DNA from: Blastocatellia bacterium
GTDB lineage: Bacteria > Acidobacteriota > Blastocatellia > Chloracidobacteriales > JADJPF01
Direction of reading: 5' to 3'
NCBI GenBank assembly: GCA_025057015.1
Contig: JANWYG010000003.1
Location: 124,001-188,000 of the forward strand
DNA length: 64,000 nucleotides
A program made the position numbers and the translations under genes. A model generated the notes under the pieces. That model saw nothing but the letters and a program-made list of their open reading frames with translations. It was not told the origin of the DNA and did not search any database. Below, in pieces: positions 1 to 8,562 of this stretch (position 1 is the first letter of the stretch; each line of letters opens with the position of its first letter).

Positions 1-69
1 AGCAATAAAGGCCAGTAAAGGTGTGAGCATTTTGAAGTAGGCTTTTAGAGAATATCCGCCAAGCTGCAT
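1..69 (-). CDS. 5' end of an unknown gene (runs off the window)
   Basis: An ATG at 67-69 on the minus strand opens a frame of 23 codons that runs off the left edge. It lies 2 bases after the stop of the SpoIIE-type phosphatase gene, so it is probably the next gene of the same transcript. The visible residues end in a hydrophobic run (LTPLLAFIA), which hints at a first membrane helix or signal peptide. Too little is present to name a family. Confidence 0.5.
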   Translation of the reverse strand, partial: MQLGGYSLKAYFKMLTPLLAFIA

Positions 70-71
70 AA

Positions 72-1007
72 CTACTCCTTCACCTTGACTACAAGTAAGG
101 TCACGTCATCTTCGGTCTTGCCCCATTTAGTTACTGCAGTAAGCACAGCATCCTTTATCTCTACGGTCTTCCTGTCCTTGTGTTGTTCGACTACGGTTTT
201 TAGTCTTTCTATGCCAAAGTCTTCTTTGGAGTTTGTGGCTTCTATTATTCCGTCAGAGAAAAGCAGTAAAACGTCTCCCGGTAAAAGCTTTATTTCACCT
301 GTGCTGTATATCGATTCAGCAAACAGACCGAGTGGCGGACCTCCTTGCTCGAGTTGTAAGCTTTTGCCTACTAACAGCGGAGGGTAATGTCCTGCATTGA
401 CGTAGCGTAGCAACCTAGATGACTCTATCCATTCTGCATAAAACAGGGTGACGTATTTTGAGGGGTCAGTGACGTGGTACAGATGCAAATTCAGACGAGA
501 ACATACCGCATCTGCTGCTAGCCCTTGTTCTACTAGTAGTCGTAAGGCTGCCTGTACGTTAGATACTAGTATTGCTGCCGAAATACCTTTGCCACTTACG
601 TCTGCTACTACAAATACTAAGCGGTCTTTTGATGGCCTTAACACATCGTAGTAGTCACCGCTTATGCCCCTTGCTGGCAGACAAACAGCACTGATCTCTA
701 GTTGCGAATCCTCAGGTAGTGACTTAGGAAACAGAGCTTGCTGTACTTGCAACGCAAAATGTAACTCGGCCTCCTTTTGTGCAAGCGCAAACTGGCTAGC
801 TTTGAGTTCTAGCTGTAGTCTGTATAGCGAAGCAAGTAACACGGCTACGGCTGTCGTGCTGCCAAAAGTCAATCCCCAGGTGACTATAGCTTGGTCTCTT
901 ATAAGCGTTCTGCCGAGAATTAAAAGAAGGCCTGCAGTCAGGAGAAAGCCAGCTAGTAGCAGCCTATCCTTGCTCTCCACGAAAGTACCTCGAACAGTTA
1001 GATACAT
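72..1007 (-). CDS. membrane-anchored SpoIIE/RsbU-type PP2C phosphatase
   Basis: Probable serine phosphatase of the SpoIIE/RsbU family, which dephosphorylates STAS-type anti-sigma antagonists in partner-switching regulation. The N-terminus has two hydrophobic stretches (about residues 17-34 and 43-61) that should anchor it in the membrane. A short linker helix (about 62-90) follows, then the phosphatase domain with metal-binding motifs GDYYD (117-121) and ADVSGKG (135-141) and a late SDG/DDVT segment. At 311 aa it is short because there is no large sensor domain. The frame overlaps the end of the upstream CruF-like gene by 44 bases, so the true start may be a few codons downstream. A STAS protein that could be its substrate is encoded at 58688-59026, but nothing in the sequence links the two. 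The catalytic assignment is secure; the target is not known. Confidence 0.85.
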   Translation of the reverse strand: MYLTVRGTFVESKDRLLLAGFLLTAGLLLILGRTLIRDQAIVTWGLTFGSTTAVAVLLASLYRLQLELKASQFALAQKEAELHFALQVQQALFPKSLPEDSQLEISAVCLPARGISGDYYDVLRPSKDRLVFVVADVSGKGISAAILVSNVQAALRLLVEQGLAADAVCSRLNLHLYHVTDPSKYVTLFYAEWIESSRLLRYVNAGHYPPLLVGKSLQLEQGGPPLGLFAESIYSTGEIKLLPGDVLLLFSDGIIEATNSKEDFGIERLKTVVEQHKDRKTVEIKDAVLTAVTKWGKTEDDVTLLVVKVKE

Positions 1008-1770
1008 GCATGATTACCAGTAGAGCTAGCAGTATCGTAATGAATACTCCTGCCCAACCCATCGTCTTCTCGCCTATATGGAAGGTCATCGATAAGTTAA
1101 AAATCAGTATGCCAAAATAAAGCCCTACGACACCAAGCGGCTTGAACCTGTATTCAAGTATACCTGCTGTATCTGCTTTTAACTTGCTTTCTAAGAACGT
1201 GTATGTCCGAATTATGAAGACACATACGATGTACCAACCGACAAAGTTGGCTATAGTTACGCCGAAATAGTCACCTTCGTTGGGATAATAGTATATCTTG
1301 CCGAGAAACCAACGCTCGCCTTGTAGCGCTACTGGATCGATTATGATGTCTAGATAGGTCATTAGTAGCCCAGCAAGAAGGGAGGTCCAGTAGCTGCGCC
1401 TCAACTTTTCGTTAGAAATTAGCCTGACTTCCCATCGCAGTATCCTGAGCGGTGAGCGTAACAGCACGGCTAGCTCATAACTTACGTACGAGAGAAAGGT
1501 AAACGATAGAGAATCCATAAATGGTACGCCAGCTATCCATAACTCTTTGTCAATCGTAGCAGGGATATAGTAGTACTGTCCGAAGGGGAAGCCGTAGCGT
1601 ATCGAACACCACTCGCAGCTGAAAGCTATGAAATAGGCTATGCAGCTATAAAGTAGCGTTCGCTTCCATCCTATCGTGGTGATTGCCAGAAACAGATAAA
1701 CGGCTAGGAAAATAAAGACATATGGCCGCAGCGTCAGCGTGCCCCAAAGTAACCTGAGGGTTTCAGGCAT
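964..1770 (-). CDS. CruF-like carotenoid biosynthesis membrane protein
   Basis: 268-aa polytopic membrane protein with about seven hydrophobic segments. It resembles the carotenoid biosynthesis family that includes CruF (carotenoid 1',2'-hydratase) and bisanhydrobacterioruberin hydratase (DUF422). Family-like features visible are an early GFPFGQYYY segment, a GVPFMDSL segment, and the pattern DPVALQGERWFLG followed by IYYYPNEGDYFGV and NFVGW. It overlaps the squalene-hopene cyclase stop by 8 bases, so the two are probably co-transcribed and translationally coupled. The pairing suggests membrane isoprenoid (hopanoid and carotenoid) formation. The exact substrate cannot be read from the sequence. 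Confidence 0.75.
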   Translation of the reverse strand: MPETLRLLWGTLTLRPYVFIFLAVYLFLAITTIGWKRTLLYSCIAYFIAFSCEWCSIRYGFPFGQYYYIPATIDKELWIAGVPFMDSLSFTFLSYVSYELAVLLRSPLRILRWEVRLISNEKLRRSYWTSLLAGLLMTYLDIIIDPVALQGERWFLGKIYYYPNEGDYFGVTIANFVGWYIVCVFIIRTYTFLESKLKADTAGILEYRFKPLGVVGLYFGILIFNLSMTFHIGEKTMGWAGVFITILLALLVIMHVSNCSRYFRGEQG

Positions 1771-3652
1771 TCAGGTATCTCCCCAAAGCCATCAGCGGAA
1801 AGTGGTTTCTGTACAGATGATAGTTAATATAGAAATGACCAGGAAAGCCAGTACCGGTGAACTCGCGTTCGATCCAACAGCCTTCGGGAGTTTGTGTTTC
1901 AGCTAAGTATTCTATCCCGCGCCTTACGGCTTCCGAGCGTGCTTCTCCAGCGGCTATGAGTCCGAGTATTGCCCAAGCAGTTTGTGAAGCCGTGCTTTTA
2001 CCTTGCCCCATCAGATTGCGATCGACATAAGAGTTACAAGACTCACCCCAGCCACCGTCTTCGTTCTGTATGCTGTTAAGCCACTGCACGGCACGCATCA
2101 GATAGGCTTCATGCGGATCTACGCCTATAGCAGTAAGTCCGTTTAACACTCCGCTTGTGCCGTAAATATAATTTACTCCCCACCGACCGTACCAACACCC
2201 TTCAGGCTCTTGAGTTTGCTTTAGGAAAGCTTTTGCTCGTTCTACTACTTTCTGCTCAACTGCGTACTTAGTGCGACCAAGCATCTCTAATACCCGCGCA
2301 GTAAGATCTGCTGTCCCTGGATCAATCATCGCTTTTAAGTCACCGTAGGGTATTTTGTTTAAAATCTCTAGGTTATTGTCTATGTCGAAAGCTGCCCAAC
2401 TTCCGTTACTGTTTTGCATGCTAAGTATCCATTTAATGGCTCTTTGTATAGCTTTATGCTTTCTAGTTTCATCCGGCAATTTCATCCTAGATAGCGCCAT
2501 TATTATGACTGCTGTGTCGTCGACGTCTGGGTAAAAGTCGTTGTAGAACTCAAAGGCCCAGCCTCCAGGCTCGCCACTCTTGTTTTTTACTGCCCAGTCG
2601 CCTTTGCGTAGGATCTGCTTTGATAACAGCCACTCTCCGGCACGTACTATTGCTGGATGATCTGGCTTAAGGCCACCGTCGAGTAGAGCTATCGACACAA
2701 GCCCCGTGTCCCATACTGGAGATACGCAAGGTTGAATATGTAACTGGTCTTCTGTCTCTATTGCAAACCGATCTATTGCTGCAAGACCCTTAGCCATGAC
2801 AGGATGCCTCGGGTCATAGCCTAGGCAGTGTAGCGCAAGCAGTGAGTTGAGCATTGCCGGAATGATGCCTGCCCAGTCGCCCGTTTCGTCTTGATGCTCT
2901 AAAGTCCACTTTTCAGCTAGCCGCAGCGCCTCTTGCCTGCCAGGAACAAAATTAAACTTTTCGACAAGCTTCAGTATCTTGTCGAGTACTACGAAAGCTG
3001 AGCCTAGGAAGCTGCCATCTGACGGTAAGGATATGTCTTTGTCGACGTAAAGTTCTTCCGCCATGCAGCGTTTCCATACGGGTTTCTTGTCGCAGACTAT
3101 CAGCAGCGGTACAGTGCTGCTACGAGCCCAACTGGCCATCTCATAGATGGTAAAAGGTGACCAATCAGGCAAAAGCATTATCCATGGTGGTAACGTTGGT
3201 ATGCCTTCCCAAGGATAGGCACCAAAGAGTGCAAGGTGCAACTTAGTAAAGACCCGGGCCCGAGTTAAGCCTCCGCGGGAAAGTATAAATTCTCTTGCAG
3301 CACGCATTTCGGCAGCATCTGTCGGCATGCCGAGCAGTTTGAGCGCAAAATATGCTTCTATGCTAGTGCTCAGCTCGCCACCGTCGCCCCAAAATAACTC
3401 CCAGCCGCCATGCTCTCGCTGCTCACCAAGTAAGTACCTTTCAACTTTTTTCATAGGCCGCTCACTGGCCGTGCCTAGGATGCTGTGTAGCATCACGTAT
3501 TCAGCGGTCAGAGTAACGTTTGCTTCAAGCTCTGCCCACCAATATCCCTCGTCGTACTGAAGGCTTAACAAGTAGTCGGTGGCCTTCTTGATTGCTTTGG
3601 CGACTTTTTCCCGGAGTGCTGTCACTACGGTTTGCGTATGTGTGGTCTTCAT
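1763..3652 (-). CDS. shc: squalene-hopene cyclase
   Basis: Cyclises squalene to hopene/diplopterol, the first committed step of hopanoid synthesis; the enzyme is a monotopic membrane protein. It has the catalytic DxDD-type motif (DVDDT, about residue 375) and several QW repeats such as QNSNGSWAAFD and QNEDGGWGES. The 629-aa length fits the family. The chosen ATG at 3652 gives MKTTHTQ and has GAGAG about 8 bases upstream; the frame could extend to 3700, but that would add 16 residues without a good ribosome site. The CruF-like gene overlaps its 3' end. Hopanoids are typical of Acidobacteriota. Confidence 0.95.
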   Translation of the reverse strand: MKTTHTQTVVTALREKVAKAIKKATDYLLSLQYDEGYWWAELEANVTLTAEYVMLHSILGTASERPMKKVERYLLGEQREHGGWELFWGDGGELSTSIEAYFALKLLGMPTDAAEMRAAREFILSRGGLTRARVFTKLHLALFGAYPWEGIPTLPPWIMLLPDWSPFTIYEMASWARSSTVPLLIVCDKKPVWKRCMAEELYVDKDISLPSDGSFLGSAFVVLDKILKLVEKFNFVPGRQEALRLAEKWTLEHQDETGDWAGIIPAMLNSLLALHCLGYDPRHPVMAKGLAAIDRFAIETEDQLHIQPCVSPVWDTGLVSIALLDGGLKPDHPAIVRAGEWLLSKQILRKGDWAVKNKSGEPGGWAFEFYNDFYPDVDDTAVIIMALSRMKLPDETRKHKAIQRAIKWILSMQNSNGSWAAFDIDNNLEILNKIPYGDLKAMIDPGTADLTARVLEMLGRTKYAVEQKVVERAKAFLKQTQEPEGCWYGRWGVNYIYGTSGVLNGLTAIGVDPHEAYLMRAVQWLNSIQNEDGGWGESCNSYVDRNLMGQGKSTASQTAWAILGLIAAGEARSEAVRRGIEYLAETQTPEGCWIEREFTGTGFPGHFYINYHLYRNHFPLMALGRYLNA

Positions 3653-3729
3653 AAGAAATCTCTCACTTCTAAGAATCAAAAAGGTACTGCCTCTTTCCAA
3701 AATACGGCAAGCTAGTTTTCCAGCTGTCT

Positions 3730-5175
3730 TTACTGTGCTGTGTTGATTATTAGCTGTCTGTAGAACCTAATACAGTCAAGGTAGTTATCGATGGATATCC
3801 GTTCGTTTGTGCCATGAATTGAGGAGATTAGTTCGCTGTTGAGTCTCAGTGGGCAGAATCGGTAGACGTTCTTACTGAGCGAGCCAAAGTGACGAGCATC
3901 TGTAGCTGCAAGCACTAGGCTTGGAGCAACGATGGTGTCAGAAAAGACTTGCATTATGCTGCGTTGTAACGCAGCGAAAGCTGGTGAGGTGATATCGGAG
4001 ATCATAGGTGGTTCGTGCGCGCCTTCAATTACTTCTAGCTTGATTTGTGGATCAGCTATAGTGCGCTGTACGTGCTCTAGTACAGTTTCTATGCTATCTC
4101 CTGGCAAGATGCGAAAGTTGACTGTGGCAGTGGCCTTTTTCGGCAACACGTTTTCTTTTATTCCGCCATTTATCGTAGTAATCGCCGTAGTCGTTCTCAA
4201 AGTAGCCGCTGTGAGTGGTTTTGCTAGGAATTGTTTTTTGACTAGCGGTGAAAATAGCCATAAGTTCGCAAGTGTCATTTTGTTTTTAAGATTCATCTCC
4301 GGGCCGATGAATTCCAGCATTTGTGCTGTAGCTCCGTCTATCCTTGCCGGCATTTGATGCTCCTCAAGCTTTGCTAGCGCACGAGCAAGCAGCCCTATTG
4401 CGGTATGTTTCTGGGGTATCGAAGAATGCCCCGCACTGGTCTCGACATGGAGTCTAATTGAAAGGAACCCTTTTTCGGCAATACCTATAAGCGCTACGGG
4501 CCTAGTAATTCCGTCTAATACTCCTTCGGTTATTATGCTGCCTTCATCGAGTACGTACTCGATCTTTTGTCCTCTTTCTTGCAGCAACTTAGCCACCGCT
4601 TGCGCGCCGCTGCCGCCTATCTCCTCGTCATGTCCGAAAGCCAACAGTATCGTTCGGCGGGGTTGAAATCCTTCTGATAAAAGTTTTTCTACAGCCTCCA
4701 ATATGGCAGCGACGTTCACCTTATCATCTAGCGTACCACGACCCCATATGTAGCCTTCTTTCACTTCTGCACTGAAGGGGTCGTGTTTCCAACCATCTTC
4801 TGCCGGAACGACATCGAAGTGCCCCATCAGCAAGGCTGCTGCGAGTTTTGGGTCAGTTCCTTGCCAGGTGTAGAGCAAACTGTAGTGTGCTACCTTTTCA
4901 CGTCTGAGGTGCTTATGCACCAGAGGATAATTCTTTTCTAACACTTCGTGTAATCGAAGAAATTCCTCTGGATCTATCTTTGAGCGATCTTCATAGGAGA
5001 TGGTGCGCAGCTTTATCAGTTCTGCAAACCTTTCGGTTGTAGCTACCTTATCTAGCTCAACTGCGTCGGCTTGCTCTGCTTTGATTTGCTTTGATCTAAA
5101 AGTCAAGAACTTAATCGTTAAGACAGTGAGTGTTGCTATTAGTACTACTGCAAGAAGCAAAAAGGCTTTCTTCAT
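3730..5175 (-). CDS. M20 family metallopeptidase (PM20D1/CPS1-like), membrane-anchored
   Basis: Zinc-dependent carboxypeptidase/amidase of peptidase family M20, closest in look to the long PM20D1/carboxypeptidase S group. An N-terminal hydrophobic segment (about residues 4-26) should act as a signal anchor and place the enzyme outside the cytoplasm. Metal and catalytic residues are visible: GHFDVVP (H119, D121), the bridging Asp at TLDDK (150), EE at 184-185, a later Asp/Glu (DEGSI) and a C-terminal His in SSIHGTNE. At 481 aa it fits the long subgroup. It is transcribed divergently from the tyrosine-degradation operon, and the spacer between them contains a palindrome cluster. Substrate unknown. 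Confidence 0.85.
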   Translation of the reverse strand: MKKAFLLLAVVLIATLTVLTIKFLTFRSKQIKAEQADAVELDKVATTERFAELIKLRTISYEDRSKIDPEEFLRLHEVLEKNYPLVHKHLRREKVAHYSLLYTWQGTDPKLAAALLMGHFDVVPAEDGWKHDPFSAEVKEGYIWGRGTLDDKVNVAAILEAVEKLLSEGFQPRRTILLAFGHDEEIGGSGAQAVAKLLQERGQKIEYVLDEGSIITEGVLDGITRPVALIGIAEKGFLSIRLHVETSAGHSSIPQKHTAIGLLARALAKLEEHQMPARIDGATAQMLEFIGPEMNLKNKMTLANLWLFSPLVKKQFLAKPLTAATLRTTTAITTINGGIKENVLPKKATATVNFRILPGDSIETVLEHVQRTIADPQIKLEVIEGAHEPPMISDITSPAFAALQRSIMQVFSDTIVAPSLVLAATDARHFGSLSKNVYRFCPLRLNSELISSIHGTNERISIDNYLDCIRFYRQLIINTAQ

Positions 5176-5189
5176 GAAGGCTCCTTAGA

Positions 5190-5224
5190 TGCAATAAATT
5201 GCACTTTAAGTTACAGTAAGTGCA
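5190..5224. promoter_or_regulatory. overlapping TGCA-centred palindromes (candidate operator)
   Basis: Two inverted repeats share a half-site in the divergent spacer. The first is TGCAAT-AA-ATTGCA (5190-5203), a perfect 14-base palindrome. The second is TGCACTT (5200-5206) matched by AAGTGCA (5218-5224) with an 11-base centre. The TGCA core occurs three times. This arrangement looks like a binding site for a dimeric regulator of the M20 peptidase gene, the tyrosine operon, or both. The regulator itself is not recognisable in the window. Confidence 0.4.
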
Positions 5225-5230
5225 CTATAC

Positions 5231-5257
5231 TTGACTTAGGCAAGGTGATATTATATC
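5231..5257 (+). promoter_or_regulatory. candidate promoter of the tyrosine-degradation operon
   Basis: TTGACT at 5231-5236 followed after 15 bases by TATATC at 5252-5257. The -35 element is good, the spacer is shorter than the ideal 17 bases, and the -10 region is A/T-rich with several alternative registers. It lies about 75 bases upstream of the hppD start and directly after the palindrome cluster. Confidence 0.3.
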
Positions 5258-5333
5258 AAGAGCTTTTTACCGGTTGGTGTGGTATCCTCCGGTTCTTTTC
5301 GAGAAGTTAGATTCACATAGGTAGGAGCAATGT

Positions 5334-6419
5334 ATGAAAAATCCACTTGGGTTAAAGAAGATACATCATGTAAGGTTTTATGTAGGCAATGCCAAGCAAG
5401 CGGCTTATTACTATCGTCGGGCATTTGGTTTTTCGGAGGTGGCATATTCGGGGTTAGAGACGGGTGAGCGTGAGCTAGCTTCGTATGTACTTGCGCAGGG
5501 TAGGATAAAGTTTGTACTGAGTACGCCGCTTGGGGCGGATCATTTTGCGGCACAGCACATACGTAAGCATGGTGATGGGGTCTATGATATAGCGCTTGAA
5601 GTCGAGGATGCTGACGTTGCTTTTGCTGAGGCCGTACGGCGAGGAGCTGAGCCGGCACTTGAGCCGGTTACGCTATCCGATGAGCACGGATCTGTGCGGA
5701 AGGCAGCTGTTCATACTTATGGAGATACGGTACATTCATTTATATCGATAATAGATTACAAGGGGCCTTTCCTACCAGGTTTTGTAGAAACACATGTACC
5801 AGGCGAAGAGGTAGGCTTGCTTCTGATAGATCACATGGTGGGTAACGTAGAGCTTGGGAAGATGGAGTACTGGGCAAACTGGTATAGGGATGTGATGGGG
5901 TTTGAGCGGTATATAACGTTTGACGATAAGGACATATCGACCGAGTATAGTGCGCTGATGAGCATAGTTATGTCCGACGGTTCTCACAACATCAAGTTTC
6001 CGATCAACGAGCCTGCTTTGGGCAAGCGTAAGAGTCAGATACAAGAGTACATAGACTTTTATCAAGGACCTGGTGTGCAGCATATCGCTTTGTTGTGCAA
6101 GGATATAATCTCTACTGTATCCAAACTTAGGGACAACGGGGTTGAGTTTCTTTATGTTCCGCAGACTTATTACGAGAATTTGGTTGAACGCGTAGGCCCG
6201 ATAGAAGAGCCCATGGAGAAGCTTGCAGAGCTTGGCATACTTGTCGATCGTGACGATGAAGGTTATTTGCTGCAACTGTTTACTAAGCCAGTAGAGGATC
6301 GGCCTACATTGTTTTTTGAGATCATACAGCGACGTGGGTGTCGTGGTTTTGGAAAAGGAAACTTCAGAGCGTTGTTTGAATCAATAGAGCGCGAGCAAGC
6401 GCGCAGAGGTAACCTATGA
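5334..6419 (+). CDS. hppD: 4-hydroxyphenylpyruvate dioxygenase
   Basis: Converts 4-hydroxyphenylpyruvate to homogentisate with non-haem Fe(II) and O2, entering the homogentisate branch of tyrosine and phenylalanine degradation. It is a two-domain VOC-fold protein of 361 aa, a normal length. The iron ligands of the second domain are visible: H167 (LIDHMVG), H250 (GVQHIAL) and E329 ([10 protein letters not shown]). An AGGAG ribosome site lies a few bases upstream of the ATG. The stop overlaps the hmgA start in an ATGA, so translation is coupled. Confidence 0.96.
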   Translation: MKNPLGLKKIHHVRFYVGNAKQAAYYYRRAFGFSEVAYSGLETGERELASYVLAQGRIKFVLSTPLGADHFAAQHIRKHGDGVYDIALEVEDADVAFAEAVRRGAEPALEPVTLSDEHGSVRKAAVHTYGDTVHSFISIIDYKGPFLPGFVETHVPGEEVGLLLIDHMVGNVELGKMEYWANWYRDVMGFERYITFDDKDISTEYSALMSIVMSDGSHNIKFPINEPALGKRKSQIQEYIDFYQGPGVQHIALLCKDIISTVSKLRDNGVEFLYVPQTYYENLVERVGPIEEPMEKLAELGILVDRDDEGYLLQLFTKPVEDRPTLFFEIIQRRGCRGFGKGNFRALFESIEREQARRGNL

Positions 6420-7699
6420 AGTACATGACTGGTTTTGGCAACGAATTTGCTACGGAAGCGATAGCAGGAGCATTGCCAGAGGGGCAAAACTCACCACAGC
6501 GGCCACCGCTTGGACTGTATGCTGAGCAGTTAAGTGGTACGGCATTTACTGTTCCTCGGGCATACAACAGGCGTAGTTGGCTTTATAGGATTCGCCCGAG
6601 CGTACAGCACCTTCCGTTTCGCCAGATAGGTATGAAACTGCTGCGCAGTAGTCCTTTTGATGAGGTACCGCCGACACCAAATCAACTTCGCTGGGATCCG
6701 ATACCGATACCAGATATGCCGACAGATTTTGTAGACGGGTTAATCACGATAGCTGGCTGTGGCAGTACTGCTACACAAGTTGGTATGGCGGTGCACGTGT
6801 ATGTGTGCAATCGCTCGATGGTAGATAGATATTTCTATAACGCTGATGGTGAGCTGTTGATAGTGCCGCAGTTAGGACGGCTCAAAGTACATACCGAGAT
6901 GGGGGTGATAGAAGTCGGTAACTGTGAAGTTTGTGTCGTACAGCGCGGGATAAAGTTTCGTGTTGAGTTACTTGACTCTGAAGCTCGCGGTTACATATGC
7001 GAAAACTATGGAGCGCTGTTTAGACTGCCAGAGCTGGGGCCTATAGGAGCGAATGGTTTAGCTAATCCTCGGGATTTTTGCACGCCGGTTGCTGCATACG
7101 AAGACAGGGAAGGGAGCTTCGAATTGATAGCGAAATTTCAAGGCCAGCTATGGGCTACCGAGCTGGATCATTCGCCTTTAGACGTAGTAGCTTGGCATGG
7201 CAACTATGCGCCTTACAAGTATGATCTGCGCAATTTCAACTGTATCAATACGGTTTCTTATGATCATCCTGATCCGTCTATCTACACCGTACTTACTTCA
7301 CCTTCGGACACACCTGGTACAGCGAATGTAGATTTTGTGGTTTTTCCTCCGCGATGGATGGTAGCAGAACATACTTTTCGTCCGCCTTGGTTTCATCGCA
7401 ACGTCATGAGTGAGTATATGGGGCTACTTATCGGGCGATATGATGCAAAGGCTGAAGGGTTTGTGCCGGGTGGAGCGAGCTTACATAACTGTATGTCTGG
7501 TCATGGTCCGGATGAACAGACCTTTGAAAAAGCTTCAAATGCTGATTTGAACCCTGTATACTTGGGCAATACTATGGCATTTATGTTCGAGACGCGCTAT
7601 GTTCTGTGTCCTACCAGGTATGCCATCGAAGCACCGCAGCTACAGCGCGACTACTATAAATGCTGGCAAGGACTCAATAGGTACTTCAGGGGTGCATAG
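6416..7699 (+). CDS. hmgA: homogentisate 1,2-dioxygenase
   Basis: Opens the aromatic ring of homogentisate to give maleylacetoacetate, using Fe(II). The 427-aa length matches the family. The conserved starting pattern [12 protein letters not shown] and the iron-ligand region are present: [12 protein letters not shown] contributes His and Glu, and [12 protein letters not shown] contributes the next His. It overlaps hppD by 4 bases. Its TAG stop shares a G with the GTG start of the next gene. No separate maleylacetoacetate isomerase gene is seen in the operon. Confidence 0.96.
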   Translation: MKYMTGFGNEFATEAIAGALPEGQNSPQRPPLGLYAEQLSGTAFTVPRAYNRRSWLYRIRPSVQHLPFRQIGMKLLRSSPFDEVPPTPNQLRWDPIPIPDMPTDFVDGLITIAGCGSTATQVGMAVHVYVCNRSMVDRYFYNADGELLIVPQLGRLKVHTEMGVIEVGNCEVCVVQRGIKFRVELLDSEARGYICENYGALFRLPELGPIGANGLANPRDFCTPVAAYEDREGSFELIAKFQGQLWATELDHSPLDVVAWHGNYAPYKYDLRNFNCINTVSYDHPDPSIYTVLTSPSDTPGTANVDFVVFPPRWMVAEHTFRPPWFHRNVMSEYMGLLIGRYDAKAEGFVPGGASLHNCMSGHGPDEQTFEKASNADLNPVYLGNTMAFMFETRYVLCPTRYAIEAPQLQRDYYKCWQGLNRYFRGA

Positions 7700-8562
7700 T
7701 GAAAGCAGTAAGAAACCTTCTCGGTAACATAATAGATTATGCAGGTCTGTTTCCGCCGGCGGCGCTTTCCATGCAGGAGGCTGTGGCAAAGTACTATGAA
7801 TACTTGATGTCTGAGTATCGATGGTTACTGAGCAGGTTCATACTGCCGGTCTCACGCTTTGAGGAATTTGAAGTAGCTGCTGCAGGTTATGATGCAGAAT
7901 TTGCTGTTAGCGCTATTTCTGATGGCAATCTTGATAGAGACTTGCAAAAAATAGCCGAATTTAATGCGCGCAATTTTCTAAAATATTCGGTTGAATGTTT
8001 AGAGGTAAAAACTTCTGATCCGACAGAGGTAGGGCAAATTTCGGCAAAAGCTCCTGAGATGATGCTCACTTACGTGGAGATACCCTTTGGTAGCGAGGAG
8101 TACTTGAAGCAGCTTGCGGCGTTTGGCCGAAGAGCAAAAATTCGTACTGGCGGAGTAACCAAAGAGAATTTTCCTGCGGCGGAGTTTGTAGTAGATTTCT
8201 TAGTTGCTTCTTCTAAGCTGAATGTAGCTTTTAAGGCAACGGCAGGACTACACCATCCGTTGCGGTCTAGCTATCCGCTGACTTATGCTCTCGATAGCGA
8301 GAGATGCCTGATGCACGGCTTTTTGAATCTGTTTCTTGCTGCTATTTTCGCGAAAGATGGTCTTTCTAGAGATGAATTGTTGATGCTGCTGCTTGATGAA
8401 GATGCGGCACATTTTAGTTTTAGTGACGAAGAGATCTCTTGGTGTGGCCACTCTGTTGAAGCGTATCGCGTTGCGGAATTGCGAGAGAAATATTGTATAT
8501 CCTTCGGATCTTGTTCTTTTGAAGAGCCTGTAAATGACTTAAAACAGCTAGGCTTACTATGA
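7699..8562 (+). CDS. uncharacterised protein embedded in the tyrosine-degradation operon
   Basis: I do not recognise a named family. It is a soluble protein of 287 aa with no signal peptide or membrane segment. Patches that look conserved are AGLFPPAALSM near the N-terminus, TYVEIPFG in the middle, KATAGLHHPLR, MHGFLNLFLAA and a final GSCSFEEPVNDL. The GTG start overlaps the hmgA stop by one base and its own stop overlaps the fahA start in an ATGA. It is therefore locked between two enzymes of one pathway and must be made with them. It occupies the place where a maleylacetoacetate isomerase is often found but shows no glutathione-transferase features. A role in this catabolic step, or as a stabilising partner, is only an inference. 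Confidence 0.85.
   Translation: MKAVRNLLGNIIDYAGLFPPAALSMQEAVAKYYEYLMSEYRWLLSRFILPVSRFEEFEVAAAGYDAEFAVSAISDGNLDRDLQKIAEFNARNFLKYSVECLEVKTSDPTEVGQISAKAPEMMLTYVEIPFGSEEYLKQLAAFGRRAKIRTGGVTKENFPAAEFVVDFLVASSKLNVAFKATAGLHHPLRSSYPLTYALDSERCLMHGFLNLFLAAIFAKDGLSRDELLMLLLDEDAAHFSFSDEEISWCGHSVEAYRVAELREKYCISFGSCSFEEPVNDLKQLGLL

Noticed and set aside
964-3652. Reading the carotenoid/hopanoid pair as proof of a phototroph such as Chloracidobacterium
   Set aside because: Both enzymes occur in many non-phototrophs, and no chlorophyll or reaction-centre gene is seen.
3932-4357. Plus-strand frame of 141 codons inside the M20 peptidase gene
   Set aside because: Antisense shadow of a gene with intact catalytic motifs.
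5251-6487. Several long minus-strand frames over hppD (for example 5251-5658 and 5772-6275)
   Set aside because: They lie opposite a well-supported enzyme gene, lack family-like sequence and read as low-complexity His/Tyr/Pro-rich translations.
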